Source of the DNA: Daphnia pulex
Lineage: Eukaryota; Arthropoda; Branchiopoda; Diplostraca; Daphniidae
Reading direction: 5' to 3'
Assembly: GCF_021134715.1 (NCBI RefSeq)
Contig: NC_060026.1
Location: forward strand, 1,116,001-1,180,000
Length of the DNA: 64,000 bases
Made by a program: the position numbers and the translations under genes. Shown here one piece after another: positions 24,513 to 36,243 of this stretch; the first letter of the stretch is position 1, and the number at the start of each line of letters is the position of its first letter. A model generated the notes under the pieces. The model was not told the DNA's origin. It was given only the letters and a program-made list of their open reading frames with translations, and did no database searches.

Positions 24513-24663
24513 CTATAATGCTCTCAAGATTTCAAGCTAATTTTAATCAAATTATAGTGTGCTTTTCTAGCTCAAGTTGTGTCACAAAACTAATCACATT
24601 CTTGAGACTTTTCCGAGTTTCATAGTTGCCCAATAGATGGCAAGTGTCCTCGTTTTCCATGTA

Positions 24664-25738
24664 ATGGCGGATTGTTGTTGTCAAAAGTTCCTATTTTTCG
24701 AGTAAATTACCGATTAAATCAGAAGTAAATTCAAGTTTATGTCTGTGCAACTCGTTTAATTTATTATTCCGTATGTGTATTGGATCAAATTTCATATTTA
24801 TCATTATAACCTGTAGGAAGAAACGCGAAAGGAAGCATTCGCCTTCAAGTAGCCTACGATCAACCCTTTCGTAATCGACGGTTTGCTGAATGCATCATAC
24901 AGTTAATACAGGTAAAGACCGATGATAGCATTTTTGTTAATATTCATAATAATTATCTGGATTTTCTATTGATCTTGGTATGGTAGGTCACTAACCCCAG
25001 TGTGGACATACATTGTTTTTTTTCGAACATGTTTTTCTACAAATGTTGCATCATTGACACTTGACAGACAAGTATTGTTCATCTTTCAGAAATTTTAAAC
25101 ATTTTTATATGTCATAAATTGTATTTTTTGTCATAGAGAAAGCTAAAGGCCATGGGTAATCTTCAGGTTTAATGCAGCAACTTCCGAGAAGTCACATGAA
25201 AAGATGCAGGGCATATACCAACATTAGTTGCATTTTTCTGAATGTTTTACTCAAGTAGTAGGTAGCGATTAATTTCAGCTTATTGCAATCAATGTTGCAA
25301 TATTTATCGACATATTTCCTTTAGATTCATCATGATTAACTAGTCAAAGCTAGTTAGAACTCTAACTCAGATACAGAAGACTGCTGCTGCTGCCTTACAG
25401 CCAAAGATAGAAAAATTATTAAATTACTCTCCTTCTTCAGACAATTGTAAGTTTTATTTTTTGTCATAACCCCCATAGTTTCTGTCAATATTTTAGATTT
25501 CATGTTGGAAAGTTAACACAATTCTAAAATAACTAACTAAATCATTTGAATGCTCTGTCATAGGGAAAGCTGTTGGAGTAATCTCCTCGTCTTCAGCACT
25601 TGACTCATTACATCTTCTGGATAGCTTAGAGAAACCTGGTTGGTGTTATCAAGGTAACTTCATTTGTCATGTCAGTGAATGTAAATTTTGTTATTAATTT
25701 TGTTTTCTTCTTGATTAAGTCATTTAGATAATGACTGA
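24664..25738 (+). CDS. Possible small five-exon gene, 99 residues, unknown
   Basis: This gene was assembled by hand because no single exon is long. The exons are 24664-24701, 24821-24911, 25377-25446, 25564-25653 and 25728-25738. All four introns are GT-AG, and the phases (2, 0, 1, 1) carry one frame through to a TGA at 25736. The product begins MADCCCQKFLFFE. It contains GSIRLQVAYDQPFRNRRFAE and CIIQLIQKTAAAALQPKIEK, then WKAVGVISSSSALDSLHLL, and ends GWCYQDND. I do not recognise the family. Four consistent junctions support it as real, but exon 1 is short and its start and acceptor are uncertain. A piggyBac-type MITE lies 140 bp downstream. Confidence 0.42.
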
Positions 25739-25876
25739 AAGGATGCGGCTTACAGACTGTGAACATCAGACGGGATCAGACTTCAGCATCTCTACGACAG
25801 AAACGTGCAATGACATCCTACATTTTCTACGCGGATCATCTATTGTTATTGTTGGTATGAGTGTTTTCTTATTTAA

Positions 25877-26210
25877 CTCGTTGGCTGCCACGCCTTTGTT
25901 CTCCCATGTGTTAGCTCCTTAGCACGGGCCGCACTGTTTTGTCTCTTGGTCTTATGTGCCTTGGGATCGAACAGTTGCACCTGCCCCAGATTTGCCGAAA
26001 GGCCCTGTTAGGCAATGCACCATAGGGACTTCCCCCCTTGTCGATACGGTGATGGATTCTAGAGGTTGTGCATTCCATCTTCTCCTGTCACCGTGTCAGC
26101 CCGGACTTGTCAGAAATGGCAAGTCCCACTTTGGTCATGGATCCTTCAGACGTGGCGCGTAGAGTAGTAGAAAAACAACCTACGGGTTGTATGGCGTGGC
26201 AGCCAACGGG
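25877..26210. mobile_element. Non-autonomous piggyBac-like MITE with TTAA target site
   Basis: The 334-bp element is bounded on both sides by TTAA (25873-25876 and 26211-26214), the target duplicated by piggyBac transposases. The terminal inverted repeats are 18 bp, CTCGTTGGCTGCCACGCC on the left and the complement of GGCGTGGCAGCCAACGGG on the right, with one mismatch. The interior is GC-richer than its surroundings and has no open frame for a transposase. The near-perfect ends and intact TTAA suggest a fairly young insertion. Confidence 0.88.
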
Positions 26211-26214
26211 TTAA

Positions 26215-28850
26215 TTGTGTGTGTATGTATGTATGAATAATTGGATATATGTGTGCTTATAAAACAGTGGTGGAATTGTGGGCGGAGGTGGGACAATAAA
26301 TGCAATTCCTTTATACATTGTTTATTGTAATTCTTTAAATCAGTAAAAATTATTCCACAAAACATTAAAAACAAAAAGTTTCATTCACGATATCTTTGTC
26401 CTTTTCTATTAATAATCTGATTAACCAAAACTATCTCATATTACGGTCAAGAAATTTGAAAAGAAAATTACGTAAAAACTCTGATGTAACAGTCTTCACG
26501 GGTAACTAGTTTGACAATAGATGAAGCAGACTACATCATATTTGAAGTGGAAATTATTTTGCTCCATAAACCAAAATTTAGTCTGCCAGAAAAGTGTTGA
26601 ATACATCTTGGCCACAGGCTCACTGCATCTGGGAACATTTTCTTTAGGTCAAGCAACAAATTTTCCAATAGACATGGAACCCTGCTGTCGGGAATCCTAA
26701 ATTGAACAAAAAATACAATGAGAAAGCTAGAACACTAATAAAGTTCTGTAATTTGTCAAAGAACTTAAAGTGAAAGAGTAAAAATTACTTTACCAGTAAA
26801 TTAATATCAAGGTTCACTGCTGCAGGTCAAAGGTTCACTGCCTGAGAACATTTTCCTTGGGTCTGGTAACAAATTTCCTAACTGCTTAGGACCCTGCACT
26901 CTGGAAACTTAAATTATACAGGCAAGGCGCATTTAATTGTTTCGTGTTTTCTTTTGCCAAAATCGAGATGACATCCACCGTCAAATTCCGTTATCGTAAG
27001 TTGTTAAAAATTAGACTTGAAGAAAAAAATGTTCAGTCTCAGATGCCATAATGTAAATCAAGATTAACACACCTTTCCCATTTTTGTACAAAACTCGTGT
27101 AAATCCAGATACCCTCCCTTGTTAAGTAGAAAAGTGTTTTTTTTTAATTGAGAAATAATTAAGTTATCAAAACAAACTTTACATTACTTTAACAACTCGC
27201 AAGGAACACAAACATGATTTTGATGAAATGCAATCTAATGATGTGATGCCAAGTCTTATCCGCAAGAACCTAACAGAAATATGTAACTGCAATTATACGA
27301 TAGTTACAAATTGGTGCTAAGTCTTTGCATGTGAACTATAGTTTGATTTCTCTTAATGTGTTACATTTATATCAGTGGACGTTAACTTAAGAAGCTCTTT
27401 CTTACATTTCAACATTACCCAAAAATGTAGATTTGCTGGTTTGGCCTGTGAATGTTTAGGAGGTTGAGGCAAATTTTAGAGGATTCATACATTTCACTCA
27501 TAAATTTAACCAATCTCCTTTACATCCCCAGGATATCAAAGCCTCACTGTTGGCGTTGGGTGAACAAAGTGCATCAACGTTTATCGTCGATGCTGCAACC
27601 TCTGAAATAGAAAAGTAAAAACGATTTACCACAGAAATTCATCAAATCAAAGAATCGCATATCTAAAAATAATTGTAAACTTAACATAATTGCCTTTCGC
27701 CATGGTCTATTAACTTAATACCATGCTCGCCTTTGAGGAGAACACAAAATCATTTAACCATGCTTCCAGCCATGAAACTTTACCAACGAATTTTAAGATA
27801 ACCTCTGCAAATACTGTTAATTTACCTCTTAACAATTGTCCTGGTCTTCATTTTCTTTTCCTGGATGTTCTCGTTTGAATGTGAAAGCAATTTCCCAACA
27901 TTTAAGGGTAGAATTTCTAGCAGAATTGTTTCGTACGACCGGTTAATCGAAAGCATCATGGACGACTACCCAAGCCAAGCTTGATCTAGAAGCTTCTCTA
28001 CCAACTCGCCTTAGGCAAAAATGGCCACCGGAAACTCTGAATCCCCCTAGCGGCAGCTATTTAAAAACGTTTGAATTCGAACAAAGCATCATAACCGGAT
28101 GAGAAGATAGATGGAAAGATTTTCTATTTATTTCCTTCAAAAACATTTTTCATAGTACAAATTTCATTGTAAAATTACTCTCTAATCTTCGTGCATGCAT
28201 TATTCAGGTTAAATAGGCAGGTTGGACACAAAAAGAAGTCACCAAAATAACAAATTCTTTAAATGAGTATTTTAGATATTTACATCAATATAAAGATAGA
28301 GACGTAATCTCACATAATGTTCTGTACTGGAGCCATGTTACACTATAAATATGCAAATTATTCGTTATCAATATCTAAGGAGAAGATAGAATTTTTCAAT
28401 TTATGCAAGTGACTACAATTTTCGCATATAAATAAAGAGTCCTTGGAATTTAAAACCTTCAGCTACCTGTAAATTGCACTTAATGGCACTGAGCACGAAC
28501 TCGCTTACCATATTCGTCTGATTTCAATACTATTTACATTGACACGACATGTTTTGACTTCTTTCAATTTCTGTGGACAAGCTACAGTCAGTTGTTGTGC
28601 AACCATTTATTTGTAGCTACCTGCTGTCATCACTGAGTAATCCAGGGGCCGCTGTTTTATGGAAATCGACTGATCCCAATAAGGGAAGTTAAAATCGCGT
28701 GACAGACGTCACGCACAACTCCATGCCCAAATACGGAGGAGGACGTAACGAAAATGTAAACTGGCGACCTGAAAAAAGGATGGCGATACACTTTTGTATT
28801 TAGTATAAAAAAATACCGTGACAGCTCACCAGCACATGTGCAAAGCGCTT
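26215..28850. other. Gene-poor AT-rich region with a diverged local duplication
   Basis: A block of about 80 bp at 26625-26705 (including GGGAACATTTTCTTTAGGTC) recurs diverged at 26832-26912 (GAGAACATTTTCCTTGGGTC). A possible terminal exon lies at 27531-27618: acceptor CATCCCCAG, then an open frame beginning DIKASLLALGEQSAST and ending EIEK before TAA. No partner exon could be joined to it. Otherwise no gene was recognised. Confidence 0.45.
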
Positions 28851-29201
28851 ATCCTTCAGTAGTTTTCGTTTTATCGAATTTCACCGATTTTTCAGTAGGC
28901 CAAATCCTGGATGCTCTGAAGTTTTCCAACAGGTTGTTAACGTTAACTAATCCTCAATTCAACAGCTAAATGTAAGTCACAAAAGTTAACGTTTAGCTTC
29001 TTTTATTTCTTTCAAATAATGAAAATTTTGTTAATTTACCTTTTTGATGGATAAAATTCTCGTAACAAAACTCACAGGAATCTGTTTAAAAAACAATTTG
29101 AGAATGTATTTAGGTCAGTAATTTAAAAATTGGTTGGATTGAATTAAATCCTCTATAAAATAAACTATGGACGATGGAATTTTCGTATTAGAAATGCTAA
29201 A

Positions 29202-30028
29202 ATGATTTTAATTGCTAGGGATCGCCACTTAAGTAAGAACGACGAGGAATGCGGTGAAATCAAGTCTATCGAACTACTTTCTCAACCGCTTCCAAATTTA
29301 GCGAAACAAAGTAAGTCGAGCCCCGAGCCGTACGCCAAGTCCCTGGACAACATCGGCAATAACCAGTCTACGACGAAACAAGCGCACGAGAGACATTCAA
29401 TGGGAAAACCGGTCTTGTCGGTACTTTCTGATCCTGTTATCGGTCCTTGCTCCTCCGCTACTAATCAACATTCAACACAAGACGCGATTATGGAGGAAAA
29501 TGCCAGAATGCGGAAAGCCATCAACGATGTAAATTTGAATAATGATATGTAACCTGTTAAATGCGACAAAATTTGATCATGGCTAAATGAATTTAATCGA
29601 TGAAACAGGCAGTATTGGCTCTTACCCGGAAAATTCACGCTCCATCAGAACAGACTGAAAATGTCTTTTTAATGTTCAACATGCTGAAGGAATCTGAGAG
29701 AAAACTAATCAAACAACGTCGGGATTTGGAGGCTATGGCAATCAAGGTTATTAGAAGAAATATTATAGTTTTTAAAGTTCTTTGAAACTTATCGCATACA
29801 TTTACCAAACATCAGATGAGAACTCGAGAATCCCAGTGGAGTGCGGAGCGACTGGCCTTTGAAGAGAAGGAACAAGTCAGTAAACAAATGATTTTAACCT
29901 TGCAAGAAGAGAATTACAAGCTACGGAAATCACGTACAGTATGTTTTCTATCATAATAACTATTAAATCTTCTCATTCTAATATTCAATATTTTTCTTAC
30001 GCAGTTTGTCTCGACACCTCGCAATTAG
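29202..30028 (+). CDS. Coiled-coil protein of unknown family
   Basis: At least four exons. The first coding exon runs from about 29202 to the donor after AINDAT at about 29528. The second starts at about 29610 (AVLALTRKIH) and ends at AMAIK. The third (about 29816-29938) begins MRTRESQWSAERLAFEEKEQ and ends YKLRKSRT. The last adds FVSTPRN before the TAG at 30026-30028. The N-terminal 100 residues are Ser/Lys/Gln-rich and disordered; the rest is a continuous coiled coil. The upstream boundary is uncertain: the ATG at 29202 could be the start, or the acceptor TTGCTAG could open an internal exon. A likely 5' untranslated exon ends at a GTAAGT donor near 28972. I do not recognise the family. A cytoskeletal or centrosomal role is only what the coiled coil suggests. 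Confidence 0.6.
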
Positions 30029-31460
30029 ATTAAGTAAAGGAGTATCAAGTCATCTTTTAGAATCTGACCTTTTATGGTTCGTCGACTGGTTCGTTTGCAT
30101 TAAAGAAGCCCCAAAACAAATTTCCAAATGAAACTGTATTTCTTTTTCGCCTTGTGAAACCATTTTTAGCCAAAAGTACATTTGTCTTTGAGTCTATCTG
30201 TTCCATAAAAGAAGTAGCCTTGTTTTAGAAAGCGATTGTTCATCCAAATACAGAGATACATCCCTATGAAAAACACAAATTTTCTGAGAGTTGCAATACA
30301 CCAGCGATTTTAATGCGAAGATTGGAGCCGACGTGGCCTTCTGCATTGCAATGCAGTTACGTAAAAGTTTAAAAAGGAAAGACGGCAGCTGAAGTGGCCT
30401 TTGAGGCTTTGACATACTAAATTGAAATGGGCTCAAAATTTTCTTAGTGCATTTGATGAAATCTCCCCTCTTAATGGAGATGATGTTGTTGTTTAACCTT
30501 ACAACTCATTAGCCCTACCGCAATGTAATGCTGACAGAATCAGTACCCTCGAAAATTCAAATGACTCGAAATAACTTCCGATAAATTTCTTTTCCCCCAA
30601 AGGTTAAAAAGCCACAATTACAAACGATGAAACGACCTGTAGTAGGGCCAGCATACTGGCGACTCTGATACTAACGATTACATAATCACGCAAATTCGTG
30701 CGAGTAAAGAACATAGCGTAGAGTATCCTAAGTCTAATAAGGACTTCGCAAATACAGTGGAAAATACACTGCCTAAACACTCTGTTACAGACTCAATCAT
30801 AAGAAAACGATGCATAAGAAAAAGCAATAACTGAATAAGTTCATCACTTACCAATTGTCTAGTCTAGATTTCCAGTTCATGTCTACTGTTTATAACCTTA
30901 GTCTGTAGTATTATTATTTTCCTGAACCCTAAATATTGATAAAAATAAATATGTTGGATGATTTAAGCAAATTATCACAACATTTTGAATGGTTTATACC
31001 TCTAGTGCCTCCAACCAGCCTCCAACTTCAGAAGAATAATCTAGAACTTTGAAATAATTTTCGGACAATGAATATCAACACTTAATACATATGTTAACAA
31101 AAGGTAAACGAGTATCAGTTTTAAAAAATAGAAATAATTATTTTTAAGCTGGCTCCACTTTCCCAGGAACAGGATTAAAACAAAAAATTAGCAAAGAAAA
31201 ATTTGGTTTTCATTTTGATAAAAGTTAACATGCAGGGTTGCCAGCAAGCATCTATAGATTTCCATTTCTATTTATGGGTTTTTGAATTATTTCTATAATT
31301 TTATTTCATTATCTTTTACTTGAAAAACGTGCGTAATTTAAAAAGGTTTAAGAAAATGTAAACTTTAATTTCATAACGTTTGATTTAAATTTTTTTAAAT
31401 TAAAAATTCTACGCCGTGACAGACTGCTGACGAGGATAGCCGAAGATGCCTAGTGCCTAG
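30029..31460. other. Intergenic, no gene seen
   Basis: AT-rich DNA. An antisense open frame of 80 codons (30194-30436) has no splice partners and matches nothing known. The last part is the promoter side of the Pro-rich gene. Confidence 0.5.
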
Positions 31461-31470
31461 TTTATATAAA
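31461..31470 (+). promoter_or_regulatory. TATA box of the Pro-rich gene
   Basis: TTTATATAAA followed by GG lies 59 bp upstream of the ATG at 31529, a fitting distance for a transcription start near 31490 and a short leader. It is one of three clear TATA boxes in the window, all in front of genes that encode likely secreted or orphan products. Confidence 0.65.
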
Positions 31471-31528
31471 GGTCACCGCTGCCCTCTACATTATTCGAAA
31501 ATTTCTTTGAGATCTAACAAACTCAAAA

Positions 31529-33565
31529 ATGTCTTTCTCAGCTATGATTTCGATGGTTTCTTCGTGGTTGTTTACGAGTACTGCTACACACCAAACCCGA
31601 CAACCAGACAACTCACAGTCTCACGTACTCGATTCTCCTGTGTCATACCAACACCAGCAGGTGGAATTGAAACAAATACCTGATATGGAACGTGTACAAT
31701 TTGGAAATTTCAGTACCCGACTTCCTTCTTCCGGTTTAATTCCTCCTCCTCCATACCAGAGAGGATATATTCCGCCTTCATCTGGAGTAGTTCCTGGAAA
31801 CGTACCCTACATTTACCCTACACCACCAAGGGGTCCAGTTGTGATGCGGAAACCTACTTCCGGATTAATTCCTCCGTCACCAAACCAGAGAGAAATTATT
31901 CCGCCTTCATCTAGACTAGTTCCTACATACGTACCATCGAATGGCATCGCATACGGGATTTACCCTACACGACCAAAGGGTCCAGTCGTGAAGCGGCGAC
32001 CGGTTGCAGAAAGAAATCAAGATTTTCATCCACATCGCAAGATGAAAAAGAAACCAAAGCCATCAGTATTGGAGCCATCGAAAGGATCTTCTATTTGGAA
32101 GGATATTTTATTTGATTCACTAAAAGAACTTGGATCGATGCTACAGGATCATCAAGTAAAATACCCGTCGTACATGAGTCCAGATAGCTTGAACATGAAT
32201 AACGGCGTATGCCAGAACATCAAAGCCCAACTAAACTACCAAACTGTGTTGGAATACTCGAATGATCTTCCTACTGACCGTGCTGTTCAAGATTACGCTC
32301 AGAATCGATTACCTGAAGTTGACAGAACGTTGTCTTATCCGACCGAGTTCTACGGGCAACAGTTATCTCCTCCGCCAATGGCAAATGCTGGACACGAACC
32401 GGATTTGAGTCACAACACCAACCCATTCCACTCAGCTCCGAACCTCCCGACTAGCCGTGAATCAACGGATGGCGTACCTGAAGTCTATCCATTTCCAGAT
32501 GAAGAGACTTTTACTGGTGAGCAGCCGGACAATCAGGAAAATGTATGGATGGTTGCTGATTCTTTCTACGTTGCTCCATCCGTCTACTCGAATAAATCTG
32601 AAAGATTGATGCCGGAAACTAAACCGGAAGTCTTTGAAAAACCACAATCGGCTGTTCAAAATTACGCTGAGAATTTATTACCTGAAGTTGGCAAGACGTT
32701 GTATCATCCAACCCAGTTCTATGGGCAACAGATTTCTCCTCCGCCAATGGCAAATGCTGGACACGTACCGGATGTTAATCAAATCACCCCATTCCGACCA
32801 GCTCCTAGGGTCCGGACTGGCCGGGAATCAACGGATGACGTACCTAAAGTCCATCCACTCCCCGATGATAAGGCTTTTACTGGTGAGCAACCGGATAATC
32901 ACGAAAGTGTACGGTGGGTTGCTGACTACGTTACTCCATCCGTGTATCCGAATGAATATGGAAGATTGATGCCTGTAACTAAACCGGAAATGTTTGAAAA
33001 ACCAAAATCTGCTGTTCAAGATTACGCTCAGAATCGATTACCTGAAGTAAGAAGGACGTTGTCTCATCCGAACCAGTTCTACGGGCAACAGTTTGTATCT
33101 CCTCCGCCAATGGCAAACGCTGGACGCGTACCGAACACCACCCCATTCCGTCCACCTCCTAGAGTACAGGTTTCAAGGATGGCGGAAGTATGCGTATGGA
33201 TAGGAGAAGATCTTGCTCGGTACAGTACGAATCCGCCTACTCCAGCTGAGAGTGGTCTCCGGAGGGAGCCCTTGAAATATAATCCTTACCAAGAAGCACC
33301 GCATCAGTTGACGAGACCGAAAGTGGCACCAAAACCTAATGCTAAACCGAAAAAGGCACCAAAACCTAATAAACCGAAGCCAAAGGTTATACCAAAACAG
33401 GCAAAACTACAGGAAGAATCAGAACCCATTCCGGTACAGGACGAGAAAGGACGGGTAGGCGGGTTCAGTTTGAGCCGGTGGACTGGCGATTGGTTTAAAC
33501 AAACAGCGGCACACCCGACGCATTTACGTGATGAAACCAACCAGAGCTGGCGGAACATAGTTTAG
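31529..33565 (+). CDS. Proline-rich protein with three ~120-residue internal repeats, orphan
   Basis: A single open exon of 678 residues with a TATA box upstream and AATAAA at 33620 and 33648. The N-terminus (MSFSAMISMVSSWLFTSTAT) is hydrophobic and could be a weak signal peptide. Two short repeats follow (SGLIPPPPYQRGYIPPSSG and SGLIPPSPNQREIIPPSS), each continued by a YPTPPRGPVV-type motif. The main body has three repeats starting at 32281, 32650 and 33010: VQDYAQNRLPEV, then FYGQQ, SPPPMANAG, TGEQPDN and KPEVFEKP blocks. A basic tail of KPK/APKPN motifs follows. No known domain was recognised. Composition fits an extracellular matrix, cuticle or eggshell-type protein, but that is inference. 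The intron-free structure is unusual among its neighbours. Confidence 0.8.
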   Translation: MSFSAMISMVSSWLFTSTATHQTRQPDNSQSHVLDSPVSYQHQQVELKQIPDMERVQFGNFSTRLPSSGLIPPPPYQRGYIPPSSGVVPGNVPYIYPTPPRGPVVMRKPTSGLIPPSPNQREIIPPSSRLVPTYVPSNGIAYGIYPTRPKGPVVKRRPVAERNQDFHPHRKMKKKPKPSVLEPSKGSSIWKDILFDSLKELGSMLQDHQVKYPSYMSPDSLNMNNGVCQNIKAQLNYQTVLEYSNDLPTDRAVQDYAQNRLPEVDRTLSYPTEFYGQQLSPPPMANAGHEPDLSHNTNPFHSAPNLPTSRESTDGVPEVYPFPDEETFTGEQPDNQENVWMVADSFYVAPSVYSNKSERLMPETKPEVFEKPQSAVQNYAENLLPEVGKTLYHPTQFYGQQISPPPMANAGHVPDVNQITPFRPAPRVRTGRESTDDVPKVHPLPDDKAFTGEQPDNHESVRWVADYVTPSVYPNEYGRLMPVTKPEMFEKPKSAVQDYAQNRLPEVRRTLSHPNQFYGQQFVSPPPMANAGRVPNTTPFRPPPRVQVSRMAEVCVWIGEDLARYSTNPPTPAESGLRREPLKYNPYQEAPHQLTRPKVAPKPNAKPKKAPKPNKPKPKVIPKQAKLQEESEPIPVQDEKGRVGGFSLSRWTGDWFKQTAAHPTHLRDETNQSWRNIV

Positions 33566-34160
33566 GATAAAGATGAAAGAAGATGCTGGAACGCTACCGA
33601 GGAAGAAACGACAGGTTAAATAAATACAAATTTCAATTTCAATCTGAAATAAATACACGATTCAAATCATTAAAAAAATGTAAACACTTAATTACTTAGC
33701 AAGGTTTACGAGATTAACGAAAATTGCCCTAAGCAAGTTTAAGATAGTCTTCATTTAAAAAAAAAAACTTGTCAAATAAATAAATAGACTTCGCTAAGGT
33801 TAAATTACCTAGTTGGGTGGTGAGCGTAAACGTGAAATAACAACAAGCAACTTACCCTTGATTCCCGTTTGAACTTTGTATTAACACTTGAAGTGTGTCT
33901 CTGAATTTTGAATTTAAGACAAAGTCATAATAACACTGCGCTACTGCTTGTCAACTAACCTATAATAGATCGTGTTGATAGATGCCGAAGATGGGATTAA
34001 ATTTAACAAACAAAAAAACTGAACCATTTTAAGCTGCATTTTAACGAGGGAAAAAAAGAAAGTGGTGGTAAATTAAACCGAAAAGGAAATTGAAATGACA
34101 CGAGTGGAATATAATGTGAACAAAAATGGGGGGAAAACAAACAAATTGACGTTTCGTCAC
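33566..34160. other. Intergene between two convergent 3' ends
   Basis: Holds the 3' flank of the Pro-rich gene (AATAAA at 33620 and 33648) and, on the minus strand, the 3' flank of the AT-hook gene. No frame was recognised. Confidence 0.5.
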
Positions 34161-36243
34161 TTAAATTTGACGTTTACGACGAGGAAATGAAGGTGAAATT
34201 TTCTTTGAATCTGGTTCAGCAAATTTCTGCATTCCACGAGTTACTCTGGCAGCATCTGGAATTTCAACTTTAGATGCTGCAGCAGCCACCTTTTTTCTCT
34301 TTCCTTTGAGGTTGATCATTGCAATGCGCAAAGCTTCAACCTCCGGATCGCGTTCCAGCAATACGTAGCAACACTTCATTCTTCTTTCCAAGTGTGTTAA
34401 TGTTGTAGTTGTCCTGGTCGAACGGGTTGCGACTGCAATCGTGGAGGAAAATGCACAACAACTTCAAAATGAACTTTTCAACTTTTAATTACTTTTACAT
34501 ACCTGTATCTGGGGATTTCTCAATAGTCGCTTTTGGTGAAATGGATGCCTTGGCTGGACGACCACGTCGAGCTCCTGATTTCACGTCTTTCTTCTGGACA
34601 CTGTTGGTGACGTTTCCTTTTTCTGAATTTTCGACATCACCACGTGATTCAACAGCAGATGTGATGGATATTTCATCGGAAAGACGAATTTTCTTTGAAG
34701 GAATGACACTACTTGTGTTTGAATTTCGACGAGTCAAAATGTTGGTCAAGACAATTCTGGGAGAAGCTTTCAATGGACGGCCTCGACCACGTTTCGATGT
34801 CAATTTGGATGGAGTAACCTCAATCGGAGATTCTTTTTTATCAACAGATTGGGTATCTTGCTTGGAAGCTTCATTTTCTTTAGGTTGGCGTTCACTTACT
34901 CCCGCTGCTTCTTCTACAAAATCTTCGGCGTCAGAACTTTCGGAATGGAGTTTAGGTTTGGATTTAGCCGGAATAGTTTTCTTCGATTCCGGGTCGGCAA
35001 CCACAGTCACGTCATCTTCTTTTGAGGCAATTTGTTTGGTTAGTACCGGAGTAATCGACTTGCGTGGACGACCTCGGCGTCCTCGACCTGGGCGAGGTGT
35101 TGTCACCAACTTTTCCTCTGCTGTGATCTGTGGGTTGACAACGTCAGTCGGAGAATTTTCCTCGATCAATGCTGTGACGGAGGTAACAGGAAAAGCAATT
35201 ACGATTAGTGTAGCTGTGTCATTTTTTTCGACACGAGGTCTTTTCTCTTCTGACCCTTCATCCACCGATTCCATTTCTCGTTTACGAGAAGACAAAACCT
35301 CTGGTTCGTCGTCATCAACTTCATCCATAGAAAGAATCAGCTCCTCTTCAGGTATTTCTTCTTCCGCCAGAGGATCGTCTGGAACTGCCGATTTTTCGCT
35401 TGCCTCTTTTACTTCACTCGACGATTTCTGATTGGCAACTCGTACTTGAGAAACAGTCAGGGGGCTCAGCCGTTCTACAAGGACACAAACTGACCTCATT
35501 CTATCTGTCATGTTTTTATACTTCTTGAACTTTGCTGGTCCTTCCAACTCTTCTTCTTCTTTCTCGCCAACCGATTCTTCATTATTCTTCTGTGATGAAT
35601 GTGGCGTTGCAGCAGCTCGGCGACCTCGTTTCTTTACTGTAGTTTCTTCACCGGGCTTTTCCATGGCTGAAGAGGAGAATGATGAGGCCACAGATTTGTA
35701 TACGTCTGGTAGAGAAAGTGATCCTGATGTAGGTTGTTTTGGTGGTGAAGTAATAGAATTGATCTTCGTTGTGATTACTTTGCGACCTCGTCGAACAACC
35801 TTAACTCCAGAATCATTTGGCAACTTGACTTTTTCAACTTCTTCTTCGGAAGGTGTTTTAGTTTTACCAGGAGAACCATTTTGTTTTTCATCCACCACCG
35901 ATTTTACTTGCGACACATTTTCAGATTCTTTACTCAACTTTTTCTTAAAATTAAAACCTCTTCTACTTTTACTTTTACTTTTGCTTTTGTTACTTGTTTG
36001 ACTCATGTTACTTGATTTGTGACTTTGATCAGAAATTACTGAAGGGCTTCTCTTTTTGTTAGACGCGTCTTCTTCGGAAATCGACTTGTCGTCGTCTGTC
36101 TGGCTAAGCACGATGGTGACGTCGTCATCAGTAATTACATTTTCTTCGTGATTACCAACTTGGTTTTCTTCGATGTCGGATATGATCTTGTCTATTTTCT
36201 CCGCTAGTTCATCTTTGTCGGATGACTCGTGCAATTCAAACAT
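34161..36243 (-). CDS. AT-hook nuclear protein
   Basis: Two exons, 36243-34503 and 34432-34161, 670 residues. The protein is highly charged and Ser/Lys/Glu-rich, hence mostly disordered. It contains at least three AT-hook type motifs: RRGRPRKS near residue 395, KRGRGRPLK near residue 495 and RRGRPAKAS near residue 566. AT-hooks bind the minor groove of AT-rich DNA, so a chromatin role is expected. There are also acidic patches (EEEIPEEELILSMDEVDDDE) and basic runs (SKSKSKSRRGFNFKKK). The second exon, after a Thr-rich junction, holds a short helical segment (CCYVLLERDPEVEALRIAM) that may be a conserved terminal domain. I cannot place it in a named family. A 340-codon frame on the opposite strand is a shadow of this gene. 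Confidence 0.8.

Noticed and set aside
34409-35431. 340-codon plus-strand open frame
   Set aside because: It is the antisense shadow of the AT-hook gene; its composition mirrors the Ser/Glu/Lys codons of the minus-strand protein.
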